Shown here one piece after another: positions 49,985-57,672 of a stretch of 64,000 nucleotides of DNA; within the stretch, counting starts at the first letter, position 1, and each line of letters begins with the position of its first letter. The stretch is taken from NCBI GenBank assembly GCA_942492115.1, contig CALODL010000001.1, forward strand, positions 248,001-312,000, given 5' to 3'. The DNA is from CALODL01 sp942492115 (GTDB taxonomy: Bacteria; Planctomycetota; Phycisphaerae; UBA1845; CAIVHJ01). The position numbers were made by a program, and so were the translations under genes. The notes under the pieces are model-generated. The model saw only the letters and a program-made list of their open reading frames with translations, ran no database searches and was not told the origin of the DNA.

Positions 49985-52420
49985 ATGATGAAGAACATGT
50001 GCATGATGTGTGCCGTGATTGCGATGGTGTGGGGTGTAGGCATCAGTGAAGGAGCCCAGGTCGGCTCGGGGTTCTCGTATCAGGGGCAGCTGGTCAAGGA
50101 CGGCCTGCCCGTCACGGATACCTGCGCGCTGAACTTCGGATTGTGGAACGCTGAGACGAGTGGGCTGTCGACGTACGAACAGGAGCTGGCCGAGGTGCCG
50201 GTGACCAACGGGTTGTTCTCGGTCATCATCGACTTCGGCCCCGATGTCTTCGACGGCACGGCGTGGTGGATGGAGGTGACCGTGCAGTGTGCCGGTGACC
50301 CCGGGCCGACCACGCTGGCGCCGCGCCAACCGCTGGCCGCCGTGCCCTACGCCCTGGGTCTGCCCGGTCTGCGGACCGTCGATCACGGCGGGGCGCCCAT
50401 CGTCATGGGCGGAGGCAATGCGAACGTGACGGCGACGTCCGGTGCCACGGTGTCGGGCGGCGAGTCGAACGCGGTGGGGGGCGATCATGGTACGGTGGGT
50501 GGCGGGGCCAACAATTCCGCGGTGGCCATGCAGGCCACGGTGTGTGGCGGGTCCTACAACGCCGTGAGCGGCTTCCGTGGCTTCATCGGCGGTGGGCACA
50601 GCAATGATGTGCAGGTCACCCACGGCGTCGTCGGCGGCGGAATGAACAACTCGGTGACCGGCGGCTACGGCGTCATCGGTGGCGGGCAGGACAATGTGGC
50701 CGCGGGAACTCATGGCGTGATTGGAGGTGGATTGAGTAACTCCGCGAGCGGCCAGTACGGTACGGTCGGTGGGGGCTTCAACAACAATGCGACCGGCGTC
50801 CGCGCGACGATCGGTGGAGGGCAAGGCAATGTTGCAGAGGGCTACTACAGCACGGTCGGTGGGGGCAACGGCAACGCTGCGACTGACGACGGCGCCACGG
50901 TCTGTGGAGGCAATACCAACCGGGCAGTGGACGCGATGGCCACGGTGAGCGGTGGAATCGACAACGAGGCTCATTACTTTGCGACGATCGGCGGAGGAGA
51001 CAGCAACCGGGCATTGGGCAGCGCATCGACGATTGCCGGTGGGGAGGAGAACATCACGACCGCCCTGCTCAGTACGATTGCGGGTGGTGTCCAGAACGAG
51101 GCCTCTGGCCAGTACAGCGCGATCGGTGGGGGGCAGGCCAACGACGCTTCGGGGATGAGCTCAGCCGTTGCAGGGGGTGACGGCAACAGCGCCACGGGTG
51201 TTGGATCCGCGGTTGGGGGCGGGATGGGCAACCGTGCCGAGGGCGCTTTCGGCACGATCTCCGGGGGAGGCGACGATGCCCCCGAGGGGCGCAACATCGT
51301 GCTCGACGACCATGGAAGCATCGGCGGCGGTTCGGCTAACCACGCCGGAAGTGATGATGCTGACCCGGCGACCAGTCCCTACGCCACAGTCGGCGGCGGA
51401 CGATCGAACGATGCGACTGCTTCGCACAGTATCATCGCCGGCGGCGGTGACAATCTGGCGTCCGGCCCCTACGCCACGGTCGGCGGCGGGCTGCGCAACG
51501 ACGCCACGGGCGAGGAGAGCACGATCGGTGGCGGCGAGGACAACACCGCACCCGGTTTCAGGTCGACCATCGGCGGTGGCGAGGACAACCTGGCCAGCGG
51601 CAACCGCACGACGGTCGGCGGTGGCGAGAACAACCAGGCCACGGGCGAATCGACCACGGTCGGTGGGGGTTGGATCAACACCGCCTCGGGGCCCTACGCG
51701 ATCGTTGGAGGTGGGGCTTACAACACGGCCGGTGGTGGAACGATCGTCGACGCCGACGAAGGCAACCGTCCGGCGGAGTCGATGACCGTCGGTGGCGGAA
51801 CGAACAACGTCGCCTACCAGGAATTCGCCACCGTCTGTGGCGGCAGTCACAACGAGGCGCTGGGCTTCGCCTCGACCGTTCCCGGCGGTCGTAACAACCG
51901 CGCCATCGGTGAGTCGAGCTTCGCGGCCGGCCACAATGCTACGGCTTCTGGACACGGCACGTTCGTGTGGAACGATCTGTCCGGGACCGCGCTCAATGAA
52001 ACGGCCAGCAATCGCGTGACCATGCGGGCCACGGGTGGCTTCAAGTTGCTCACCAGTGCGGCTGGTGGCGCGATTCTCTACAGCGGCAGCGGCAGCTGGA
52101 GCACGTTCAGCGACCGCAACGCCAAACAGGACATCACACCTGTCGACACGCAGGACATCCTCGAGCGTGTCGCGCGACTCCCCGTGAATCGGTGGAGCTA
52201 CAACGCTCAGGATTCGAACATTCGCCACATGGGCCCGATGGCGCAGGATTTCCATGCCGCTTTCGGTTTGGGCGAAACGGATCACCATATCTCGATGGTC
52301 GATTCGGACGGCGTCGCCCTGGCGGCCATTCAGGGATTGTACGAGCGCCTGATTGCTCTGGAGCGTGACAATGCCGAGCTGCGTGCCGAGTTGTGCGCCA
52401 GGTACTCGGATGGCGAGTGA
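49985..52420 (+). CDS. Repeat fibre with C-terminal S74 intramolecular chaperone
   Basis: An 811-residue secreted fibre. Signal peptide to about residue 23 ('MMCAVIAMVWGVGISEGA'); an N-terminal 'FSYQGQLVKDGLPVTDTCAL' domain common in bacterial and viral fibres; about 32 repeats of 15 residues (residues 140-660) of form V/I-G-G-G-x-x-N-x-A-x-G-x-x-A-T; then an S74 (endosialidase-type) chaperone (709-811). The S74 part opens 'FSDRNAKQDITPVDTQDI', with the Ser709/Lys714 pair used for self-cleavage, and contains 'RHMGPMAQDFHAAFGLGETD'. By family knowledge this domain trimerises the fibre and cuts itself off. It probably makes a trimeric beta-prism stalk on the cell surface. Start ATG 49985 (or 49988), with AGGAG upstream. 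Confidence 0.9.
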   Translation: MMKNMCMMCAVIAMVWGVGISEGAQVGSGFSYQGQLVKDGLPVTDTCALNFGLWNAETSGLSTYEQELAEVPVTNGLFSVIIDFGPDVFDGTAWWMEVTVQCAGDPGPTTLAPRQPLAAVPYALGLPGLRTVDHGGAPIVMGGGNANVTATSGATVSGGESNAVGGDHGTVGGGANNSAVAMQATVCGGSYNAVSGFRGFIGGGHSNDVQVTHGVVGGGMNNSVTGGYGVIGGGQDNVAAGTHGVIGGGLSNSASGQYGTVGGGFNNNATGVRATIGGGQGNVAEGYYSTVGGGNGNAATDDGATVCGGNTNRAVDAMATVSGGIDNEAHYFATIGGGDSNRALGSASTIAGGEENITTALLSTIAGGVQNEASGQYSAIGGGQANDASGMSSAVAGGDGNSATGVGSAVGGGMGNRAEGAFGTISGGGDDAPEGRNIVLDDHGSIGGGSANHAGSDDADPATSPYATVGGGRSNDATASHSIIAGGGDNLASGPYATVGGGLRNDATGEESTIGGGEDNTAPGFRSTIGGGEDNLASGNRTTVGGGENNQATGESTTVGGGWINTASGPYAIVGGGAYNTAGGGTIVDADEGNRPAESMTVGGGTNNVAYQEFATVCGGSHNEALGFASTVPGGRNNRAIGESSFAAGHNATASGHGTFVWNDLSGTALNETASNRVTMRATGGFKLLTSAAGGAILYSGSGSWSTFSDRNAKQDITPVDTQDILERVARLPVNRWSYNAQDSNIRHMGPMAQDFHAAFGLGETDHHISMVDSDGVALAAIQGLYERLIALERDNAELRAELCARYSDGE
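50402..51960 (+). repeat. About 32 tandem 45-bp protein repeats
   Basis: In-frame 45-base units encode (V/I)GGGxxNxAxGxxAT. Most are exactly 15 codons. Three longer units carry insertions, for example 'GNIVLDDHGS'-like and 'SDDADPATSPYA'-like segments at about 51280-51390 and 51720-51780. Neighbouring units differ by point changes, so they are not freshly amplified. Confidence 0.88.
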
Positions 52421-52486
52421 GCACGACATCGCGCCCAACCGCGTGTGAGTCCGAATCAAGAACCCACGGATAAGGAGATCTGAACA

Positions 52487-53686
52487 ATGGTTTCACGACA
52501 CTTCAACGCGCTGAGTATCTGTCTTTTTGCGGTCCTGGTGAGCGCGCCCTCGAGCGCGGATGGTGAGGGTTATCAAATGATCCGCTCAACCGTGGATGGC
52601 GGTGGCGGTGCGAGCGCCGGCGGCAACTACAGCCTGCAGGCGAGCCTCGGCCAGCCATCCGCCGCGTCGGCGGGTGCCGGACCCTATACGCTGGTGGGCG
52701 GGATGTGGAGCGACGCGCCGACCGCGCCCGGAAGTGGTTGCATGAGCGCTTCGGATTGTGCCGACCTCGACGACGACGGGGTTCGTGACAACGCATGTGT
52801 GTTCTGGGCATGCATCGAAGGCGCGTGTATCGTGACGGACGTACCCTTCGCGGACATGGGCGGGCAGTTCGGTACCTGCGCGCCGGATGGCATCGCCGAT
52901 GGCAACGATCGGTTCCACGTCCTGAACTGCTTCGCCAATGATGATCCCGCTGGCGAGGGGTCCTATCCGTGCGAGGAGGCGGCGCCCGAGGCGTTCAATG
53001 TCGATGCAGGCGGACCCTTCGGCGATTGTCAACCCGACGGCGTATGTGACGGCAACGATGCCTTTCACGCGCTCAACGCTTTCGCCGGTATCAGCCCGTG
53101 CAGCTGTGTCGGCGCCCCGGCACCGTTCATCGTCGACACGGTGGTCGATGAGGCCAGTCTCGTGCTGGAAGCCGATGGTCGCGTCGTACCCGCGGGCTCG
53201 ACCATTGTCGTCGACGCCCTGCTGCCAGGGCCCCTGGAGAACCTCCGCGGTTACCAGTTGCACATCGGTGTCACCGGCGGCCTGCGCGGTTCGCTGGAGT
53301 TGGTCGATATTGCCATCTCCCGCCCGACGGTTCTCGAGAAACGGCAGAAGGACACCGGGCCCACGAGCGTCAGCAGTACGAGTCAGCAGAAGGGCTCGAG
53401 GGCAGTGTCCGCCGCAGCGTCCAGCCAGCCATGGTCCGCGTTCAATATCGCGAGCCGGCAGTTGCTGGTGGGGCAGGACGGTGCCGGCGGCCCGACTGGC
53501 TCGGGTTACCTGGGTTCGTTCACCTTCCGGGCCTCTGGTGATGCGCTCGGACAGTTCGCCATCGAACTCCTGTCCGAGCAGGCGAATCCCGCACACCGCA
53601 CGTTCCTGTTCTCCTCAGAACCGGGCCGGAAAATCGAGGTCATCGCCGGCAAACTCATGGTGATCGAGGTGACCGATGCCCGTTGA
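52487..53686 (+). CDS. Secreted protein with dockerin/cohesin-like tail, short form
   Basis: A 399-residue secreted protein. Signal peptide to about residue 24. Residues 28-78 are a short 'STVDGGGGASAGGNYSLQAS' plus 'LGQP' segment typical of planctomycete and other exported proteins. Residues about 85-210 are the Cys-rich dockerin-like pair ('DLDDDGVRDNACVFWAC', 'DGNDRFHVLNCF', 'DGNDAFHALNAF'), and 216-399 the cohesin-like domain. It is the minimal version of the tail shared with 29249 and 31212 but clearly diverged in sequence, so it did not take part in the recent conversion between those two. ATG 52487 follows AAGGAG about 10 bases upstream. Function unknown. Confidence 0.8.
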   Translation: MVSRHFNALSICLFAVLVSAPSSADGEGYQMIRSTVDGGGGASAGGNYSLQASLGQPSAASAGAGPYTLVGGMWSDAPTAPGSGCMSASDCADLDDDGVRDNACVFWACIEGACIVTDVPFADMGGQFGTCAPDGIADGNDRFHVLNCFANDDPAGEGSYPCEEAAPEAFNVDAGGPFGDCQPDGVCDGNDAFHALNAFAGISPCSCVGAPAPFIVDTVVDEASLVLEADGRVVPAGSTIVVDALLPGPLENLRGYQLHIGVTGGLRGSLELVDIAISRPTVLEKRQKDTGPTSVSSTSQQKGSRAVSAAASSQPWSAFNIASRQLLVGQDGAGGPTGSGYLGSFTFRASGDALGQFAIELLSEQANPAHRTFLFSSEPGRKIEVIAGKLMVIEVTDAR

Positions 53687-53848
53687 GGTCTGGCCGTCGT
53701 CATCGTGACCCCACCCCGCGTGGCCGGCGTATTTCAGGGCTGCGCCGGGGCATGATCCGGGCTGGGCGGGCCGGTCATCCACCTAAGGCGTTGCGGGTGA
53801 ATGGTCTCGTGATGCAGGCGTTCCGTTCGTGGTATTGGGGCTCCAATT

Positions 53849-53878
53849 GCTTAGCGCGCGAGTACCTCGTGTCGCCTG
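53849..53878 (+). promoter_or_regulatory. Conserved bipartite promoter-like site, third surface operon
   Basis: GCTTAGCGC, 13 bases, GTCGCCTG. The 13-base spacer differs from the other copies, while both ends are identical to the 37821 copy. It lies 62 bases before the GTG start at 53940 and could drive the genes 53940, 55649 and 57673. Confidence 0.6.
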
Positions 53879-53939
53879 AGACAGTGGATACAAACCACGC
53901 TGGTTCTTGAATCATTCTTGAAGAGAGGAGTAACTGTAC

Positions 53940-55598
53940 GTGAACAAACTCGTGAAGCTCATGATTGCCGTCGTGTTCCCCAGTGTCACTGCCATAACTG
54001 CTCAGGCCAGTCATTTCCGCTACGGCCACATCACGTGGTCCGCGGCGGATGGCAACGATGTCGAGGTGCGGGTTCAGGCCGCATTCAGGAGAAACGGTTA
54101 CGCCTGTGTGGACCCGATCGCAGAGATCTACGTTCCCTGCTCTGAGGCGGATGGCTTTCCGGGTGTCGGCGACATCATTTTTGAGAACATTGGAGGAAGT
54201 GTGCTCGAATGGGGTGACGGGAGCCCTCCGGCCGGCGCTGAATTCGGGGCGCTGTTCTTCAAGGTGACCGCGGTGGACCTCGACCAGAACTGGTGGTTCG
54301 GACTGGCCCTGGACAATGCTGATCTCCCGGCCATCGATACCAGCCTGTCGCACACCTATCCGGCGGCCGGAAACTACGAGGCTGGCGTCGCCAGCTGCTG
54401 CCGTATCTCGGGATTCGATCCTCCAAACGAGCACATCAACAACCCCGACGGTGATTATCGTGTGGCGACGCTCATCAACGTTGGCGCCGAGAACGGATCT
54501 CCGGTGAGCGCGCTGCCTCCCATCGTGACATGCCCAATCGACGCATTGTGCGAGTTTCCAATCGGGGCCGGCGATCCGGATGCCGACGCTGTGACTTATC
54601 GACTCGCAACTGGTGCTGAAGCCGCGCCATCGGGTATCTTTCAACAGCCTGGAAACCCGAATGCGCCGAACGATGCGGCCATCGATCCACAGACTGGTGT
54701 GTACGCCTGGAACACCACGGGTGCGCAACTGTCGTCGCTGCCGTCGAACGCCACGCTGTACTCGACACAGGTCATCATCGAAGACGGCAGCAGTCGCGTG
54801 GCATTGGACTTCCTGGTGAGCCTCAAGGAGGCAGATCCGACCCCGCCGATCATCGAGCCCGCACCTGATTCTCCGCCGGTGTGCGAGACCACCCAGGTCG
54901 TCGCGGTTGGAGAGACACTGGTCTTCGAAGTCCAGGCCTCCGACCCCGACTCGGGCGACATCGTGACGCTGAACGCAGTAGGTTTACCGATCAACGCGAC
55001 GACGGACCCCGCCCTACCGGTGTCCGGGAATCCGGTCACGGTGTCCTTTATGTGGACACCGGGTGCGGCTGATGAAGGCGCCACCGTAGTGGCCTTTTCG
55101 GCGCACAGTTCAGCCGGCGGTTTCAACACGTGTCCGGTGACGCTCGAAGTGATTCAGGTCCAGGAGGTGCCGGTGAGTGTCGACATCAAACCGGGCTCTT
55201 GCCCCAATGGGTATCAACCGAACTCGGGCGGCGTACTGCCCGTTTCCATCGCCGGGAGTGCAGAGGTAGATGTGACGCAATTGGATGTGGATACCATCAC
55301 CATTTCTCGCGCGGATGGACTTGGTAACGCTGTCGCGCCGACTTGGGACACGCTGGAGGATGCAGCAACTCCGTTCGAGGAACAGGCTTGTGCATGTCAT
55401 ACGTTGACTTCGGATGGCGTTTTGGACTTGTCGCTGAAGTTCCCCAGGAAAGTCCTCGCTACTGAGTTGATGCTCTCCGAGATGGCTCCGGCAGAACAAA
55501 TCGAACTCCTCATCACCGGGCAGTTCCTCGACGGTACACCGTTTGAAGGATCCGACTGCATCGCCCGGCAGGCATTTGGGAATGCCAGAAGACACTAA
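53940..55598 (+). CDS. Secreted Ig/PKD-like surface protein
   Basis: A 552-residue secreted protein. GTG start at 53940, with AGAGGAG 9 bases upstream. Signal peptide ending near 'SVTAITAQA'. The mature protein opens 'SHFRYGHITWSAADGNDVEV', a known beginning of bacterial gliding-motility or surface Ig-like proteins. PKD/cadherin-like segments follow (about 190-430), for example 'PIGAGDPDADAVTYRLATGA' and 'VFEVQASDPDSGDIVTL'. The last 130 residues are a conserved module ('VSVDIKPGSCPNGYQPNSGG' to 'LITGQFLDGTPFEGSDC') often found at the ends of exported proteins in environmental bacteria and archaea. Likely adhesion or matrix; no enzyme motif. Confidence 0.78.
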   Translation: MNKLVKLMIAVVFPSVTAITAQASHFRYGHITWSAADGNDVEVRVQAAFRRNGYACVDPIAEIYVPCSEADGFPGVGDIIFENIGGSVLEWGDGSPPAGAEFGALFFKVTAVDLDQNWWFGLALDNADLPAIDTSLSHTYPAAGNYEAGVASCCRISGFDPPNEHINNPDGDYRVATLINVGAENGSPVSALPPIVTCPIDALCEFPIGAGDPDADAVTYRLATGAEAAPSGIFQQPGNPNAPNDAAIDPQTGVYAWNTTGAQLSSLPSNATLYSTQVIIEDGSSRVALDFLVSLKEADPTPPIIEPAPDSPPVCETTQVVAVGETLVFEVQASDPDSGDIVTLNAVGLPINATTDPALPVSGNPVTVSFMWTPGAADEGATVVAFSAHSSAGGFNTCPVTLEVIQVQEVPVSVDIKPGSCPNGYQPNSGGVLPVSIAGSAEVDVTQLDVDTITISRADGLGNAVAPTWDTLEDAATPFEEQACACHTLTSDGVLDLSLKFPRKVLATELMLSEMAPAEQIELLITGQFLDGTPFEGSDCIARQAFGNARRH

Positions 55599-55648
55599 CG
55601 CCGTTGGCCGGCCATCGGCCGGTTGGTCGAAACTGAGGAGATCCTGCT

Positions 55649-57610
55649 ATGCGCGCCATCGAGATCATCATGGCCCTGCTGTTTTGCGTGTGCACCGCAT
55701 CCGGGGGCGTCGACATCATCATCACGACCGATGCTGACTTGAACGATAACGGCGGAAAGGACGAATTCGTTCCACTGCCGGATGATGGAGTCTCCCGGAC
55801 CGTGTACATCTGGGGCGCCTCAACCACCGCTGCGGAAGCGATCCTGGAGTTCAATTTTGATCTCGACGGTTCTGGAAGCGGGTTGTCCTTCGAATCGGTT
55901 ACACCTGGACCGGTTTTCAATGCCGGTTTGAGCGAGACCGATCTCGCAGATCTGCAATTCGGGTGGTCCGCGTTTCTCGATCCCGTCCAGGAACTATCCG
56001 TACTGCCAACCTATACCCTGTTCGCAGCCATAGACATCGCGGTGGCCCCGGGGACGGCTGCCGGGACACCGGCAACTCTGTCTCTGGCGGGTTCGGACGC
56101 AACCATGAAGAATGCAGCAAACTCCGACATTCGAACAGCCGGCACGTCTCGTGACCTGATCAGCGTGCCACCGCAATGCCGGAGCGATCGCGAGTGCGAT
56201 GATCGCACCCCGTGTACGACCGATACCTGTATGGCCTCCATGTGTGTGTTTACCCCCATCGAGGGGTGCTGTGTTGGAGACCAAGATTGTGACGACGGTG
56301 ATGTGTGCACCGTTGACACATGCATCGGGAACACCTGCGAAATCATGGAAGTGGCAGGATGCTGTACATCGGACATCACATGCGATGACGACGACCCATG
56401 CACGACGGATGTGTGCATGGAGAATCACTGCCAGAACACGACCATCGACGGGTGCTGCTCGCGAGATAGCCAATGTGACGACGGCGATGCCTGTACCACC
56501 GACAGTTGTGAGAGTGGCAGCTGCACCTTCGTATCCATACCCCAGTGCTGCGGTTCAGCAAGTCAGTGTGATGACCGCGATCCATGCACGTCTGACGAGT
56601 GCGTCGCGTCACAGTGCCAGCACGACGCGATCGCTGGATGCTGCACGGCGGATGTGGAATGCGAAGATGGCAGTCCATGCACCATGGACACATGCCTGAA
56701 CAACACCTGCGAGCAGGTAGAACTCGAGAACTGCTGCTTGGGTGACCCCGAGTGCGACGATGGCGATGTCTGTACATCGGATACATGCATCGCCAACAAC
56801 TGTAAGCATGCCCGCAAACCGGGGTGCTGCAACGCGGCGAATCCGTGCGATGACGATGATCCATGCACGATGGACGAGTGCGTGGCCGGAGCATGCCTGC
56901 ATACGGCTGTTACCGGATGCTGCCAGATCGATGACGAGTGCGATGACGGAGATATCTGCACGGTCGACATGTGTCTGGCCAACGAATGTTGGAATAACCC
57001 CTTGCCACAGTGTTGTCGCCAGGATGTCGAGTGTGAAGATCAGGATCCGTGTTCCATCGACGTGTGCGTTCGGAACAATTGCGAGTACATGGACGTCGCT
57101 GGCTGTTGTATTCTCGCCGCCGAGTGTGACGACGGACTCTATTGCAACGGTGCAGAACTGTGCAGGAACAACTCGTGTATGGATGGCGGTGCACCTTGCG
57201 GGCCCGATGAATTGTGCGACGAGGTCAATGACCGTTGCACGACCTGCAGCGACTGCGAACGCGAAGGTTGCGGCCCCGGGTTCTGGAAGCAGCGACACCA
57301 TTATTGTCACTGGATACTGTATCACCCGCTTCCTCCCAATGCGGAGACATTCGAGGACGTCTTCAATGTCGACACGTTCGGCCAGAAGACACTCCTGGAT
57401 GTCCTGCGGCAGGGAGGGGGAAAGCAGAATGCCCTCGGACGACAGGCTGTCGCAGCCATCTTGAATGTCCAAGCAGTCGACTATGGCCTCACCGCAGAAG
57501 AGGTGATCGGTGTCGTCCAGAGGGCGTTCGCGTCAGGGGAATTGCTTGAAACACTCGAACTCCTCGAAGAACTCAACCTGCAGCAGTGTTCGCTGAGACA
57601 ATGCCGGTGA
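55649..57610 (+). CDS. Secreted protein with 31-residue six-Cys repeats
   Basis: A 653-residue secreted protein. Signal peptide to about residue 19; a cohesin-like beta domain (20-170); ten exact 31-residue repeats (177-486) with cysteines at positions 1, 7, 13, 18, 23 and 31 and the core 'CDDGDxCTxDxC'; a diverged eleventh unit; and a C-terminal domain opening 'GCGPGFWKQRHHYCHW' (about 543-640), related to the 'GYWKNH' domain of many exported proteins. The repeats resemble those of slime-mould and myxobacterial Cys-rich proteins and probably form a disulfide-stabilised, calcium-binding rod. ATG 55649 with GAGGAG 8 bases upstream. A small hairpin (CCGGCC, ATC, GGCCGG; 55608-55622) lies in the gap before it. 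Confidence 0.82.
   Translation: MRAIEIIMALLFCVCTASGGVDIIITTDADLNDNGGKDEFVPLPDDGVSRTVYIWGASTTAAEAILEFNFDLDGSGSGLSFESVTPGPVFNAGLSETDLADLQFGWSAFLDPVQELSVLPTYTLFAAIDIAVAPGTAAGTPATLSLAGSDATMKNAANSDIRTAGTSRDLISVPPQCRSDRECDDRTPCTTDTCMASMCVFTPIEGCCVGDQDCDDGDVCTVDTCIGNTCEIMEVAGCCTSDITCDDDDPCTTDVCMENHCQNTTIDGCCSRDSQCDDGDACTTDSCESGSCTFVSIPQCCGSASQCDDRDPCTSDECVASQCQHDAIAGCCTADVECEDGSPCTMDTCLNNTCEQVELENCCLGDPECDDGDVCTSDTCIANNCKHARKPGCCNAANPCDDDDPCTMDECVAGACLHTAVTGCCQIDDECDDGDICTVDMCLANECWNNPLPQCCRQDVECEDQDPCSIDVCVRNNCEYMDVAGCCILAAECDDGLYCNGAELCRNNSCMDGGAPCGPDELCDEVNDRCTTCSDCEREGCGPGFWKQRHHYCHWILYHPLPPNAETFEDVFNVDTFGQKTLLDVLRQGGGKQNALGRQAVAAILNVQAVDYGLTAEEVIGVVQRAFASGELLETLELLEELNLQQCSLRQCR
56177..57106 (+). 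repeat. Ten tandem 93-bp Cys-repeat units
   Basis: Ten contiguous 93-base units with exact 31-codon phase and six conserved Cys codons each. DNA identity between units is moderate, so the array is not recent. The exact length conservation suggests strong structural constraint. Confidence 0.85.
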
Positions 57611-57672
57611 GGTAGCGAGCAAGTGTCACTGCACGAAAGGCGGGCAGCATACAAGTAACAGGAAGGCTCTTC

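Noticed and set aside
50402..51960. Regular 45-bp repeats that might be taken for a CRISPR-like array
   Set aside because: The repeats are in frame, encode a continuous protein and have no spacers.
56177..57106. Regular 93-bp repeats as a possible satellite
   Set aside because: They are codons of a Cys-rich protein with exact 31-residue phase.
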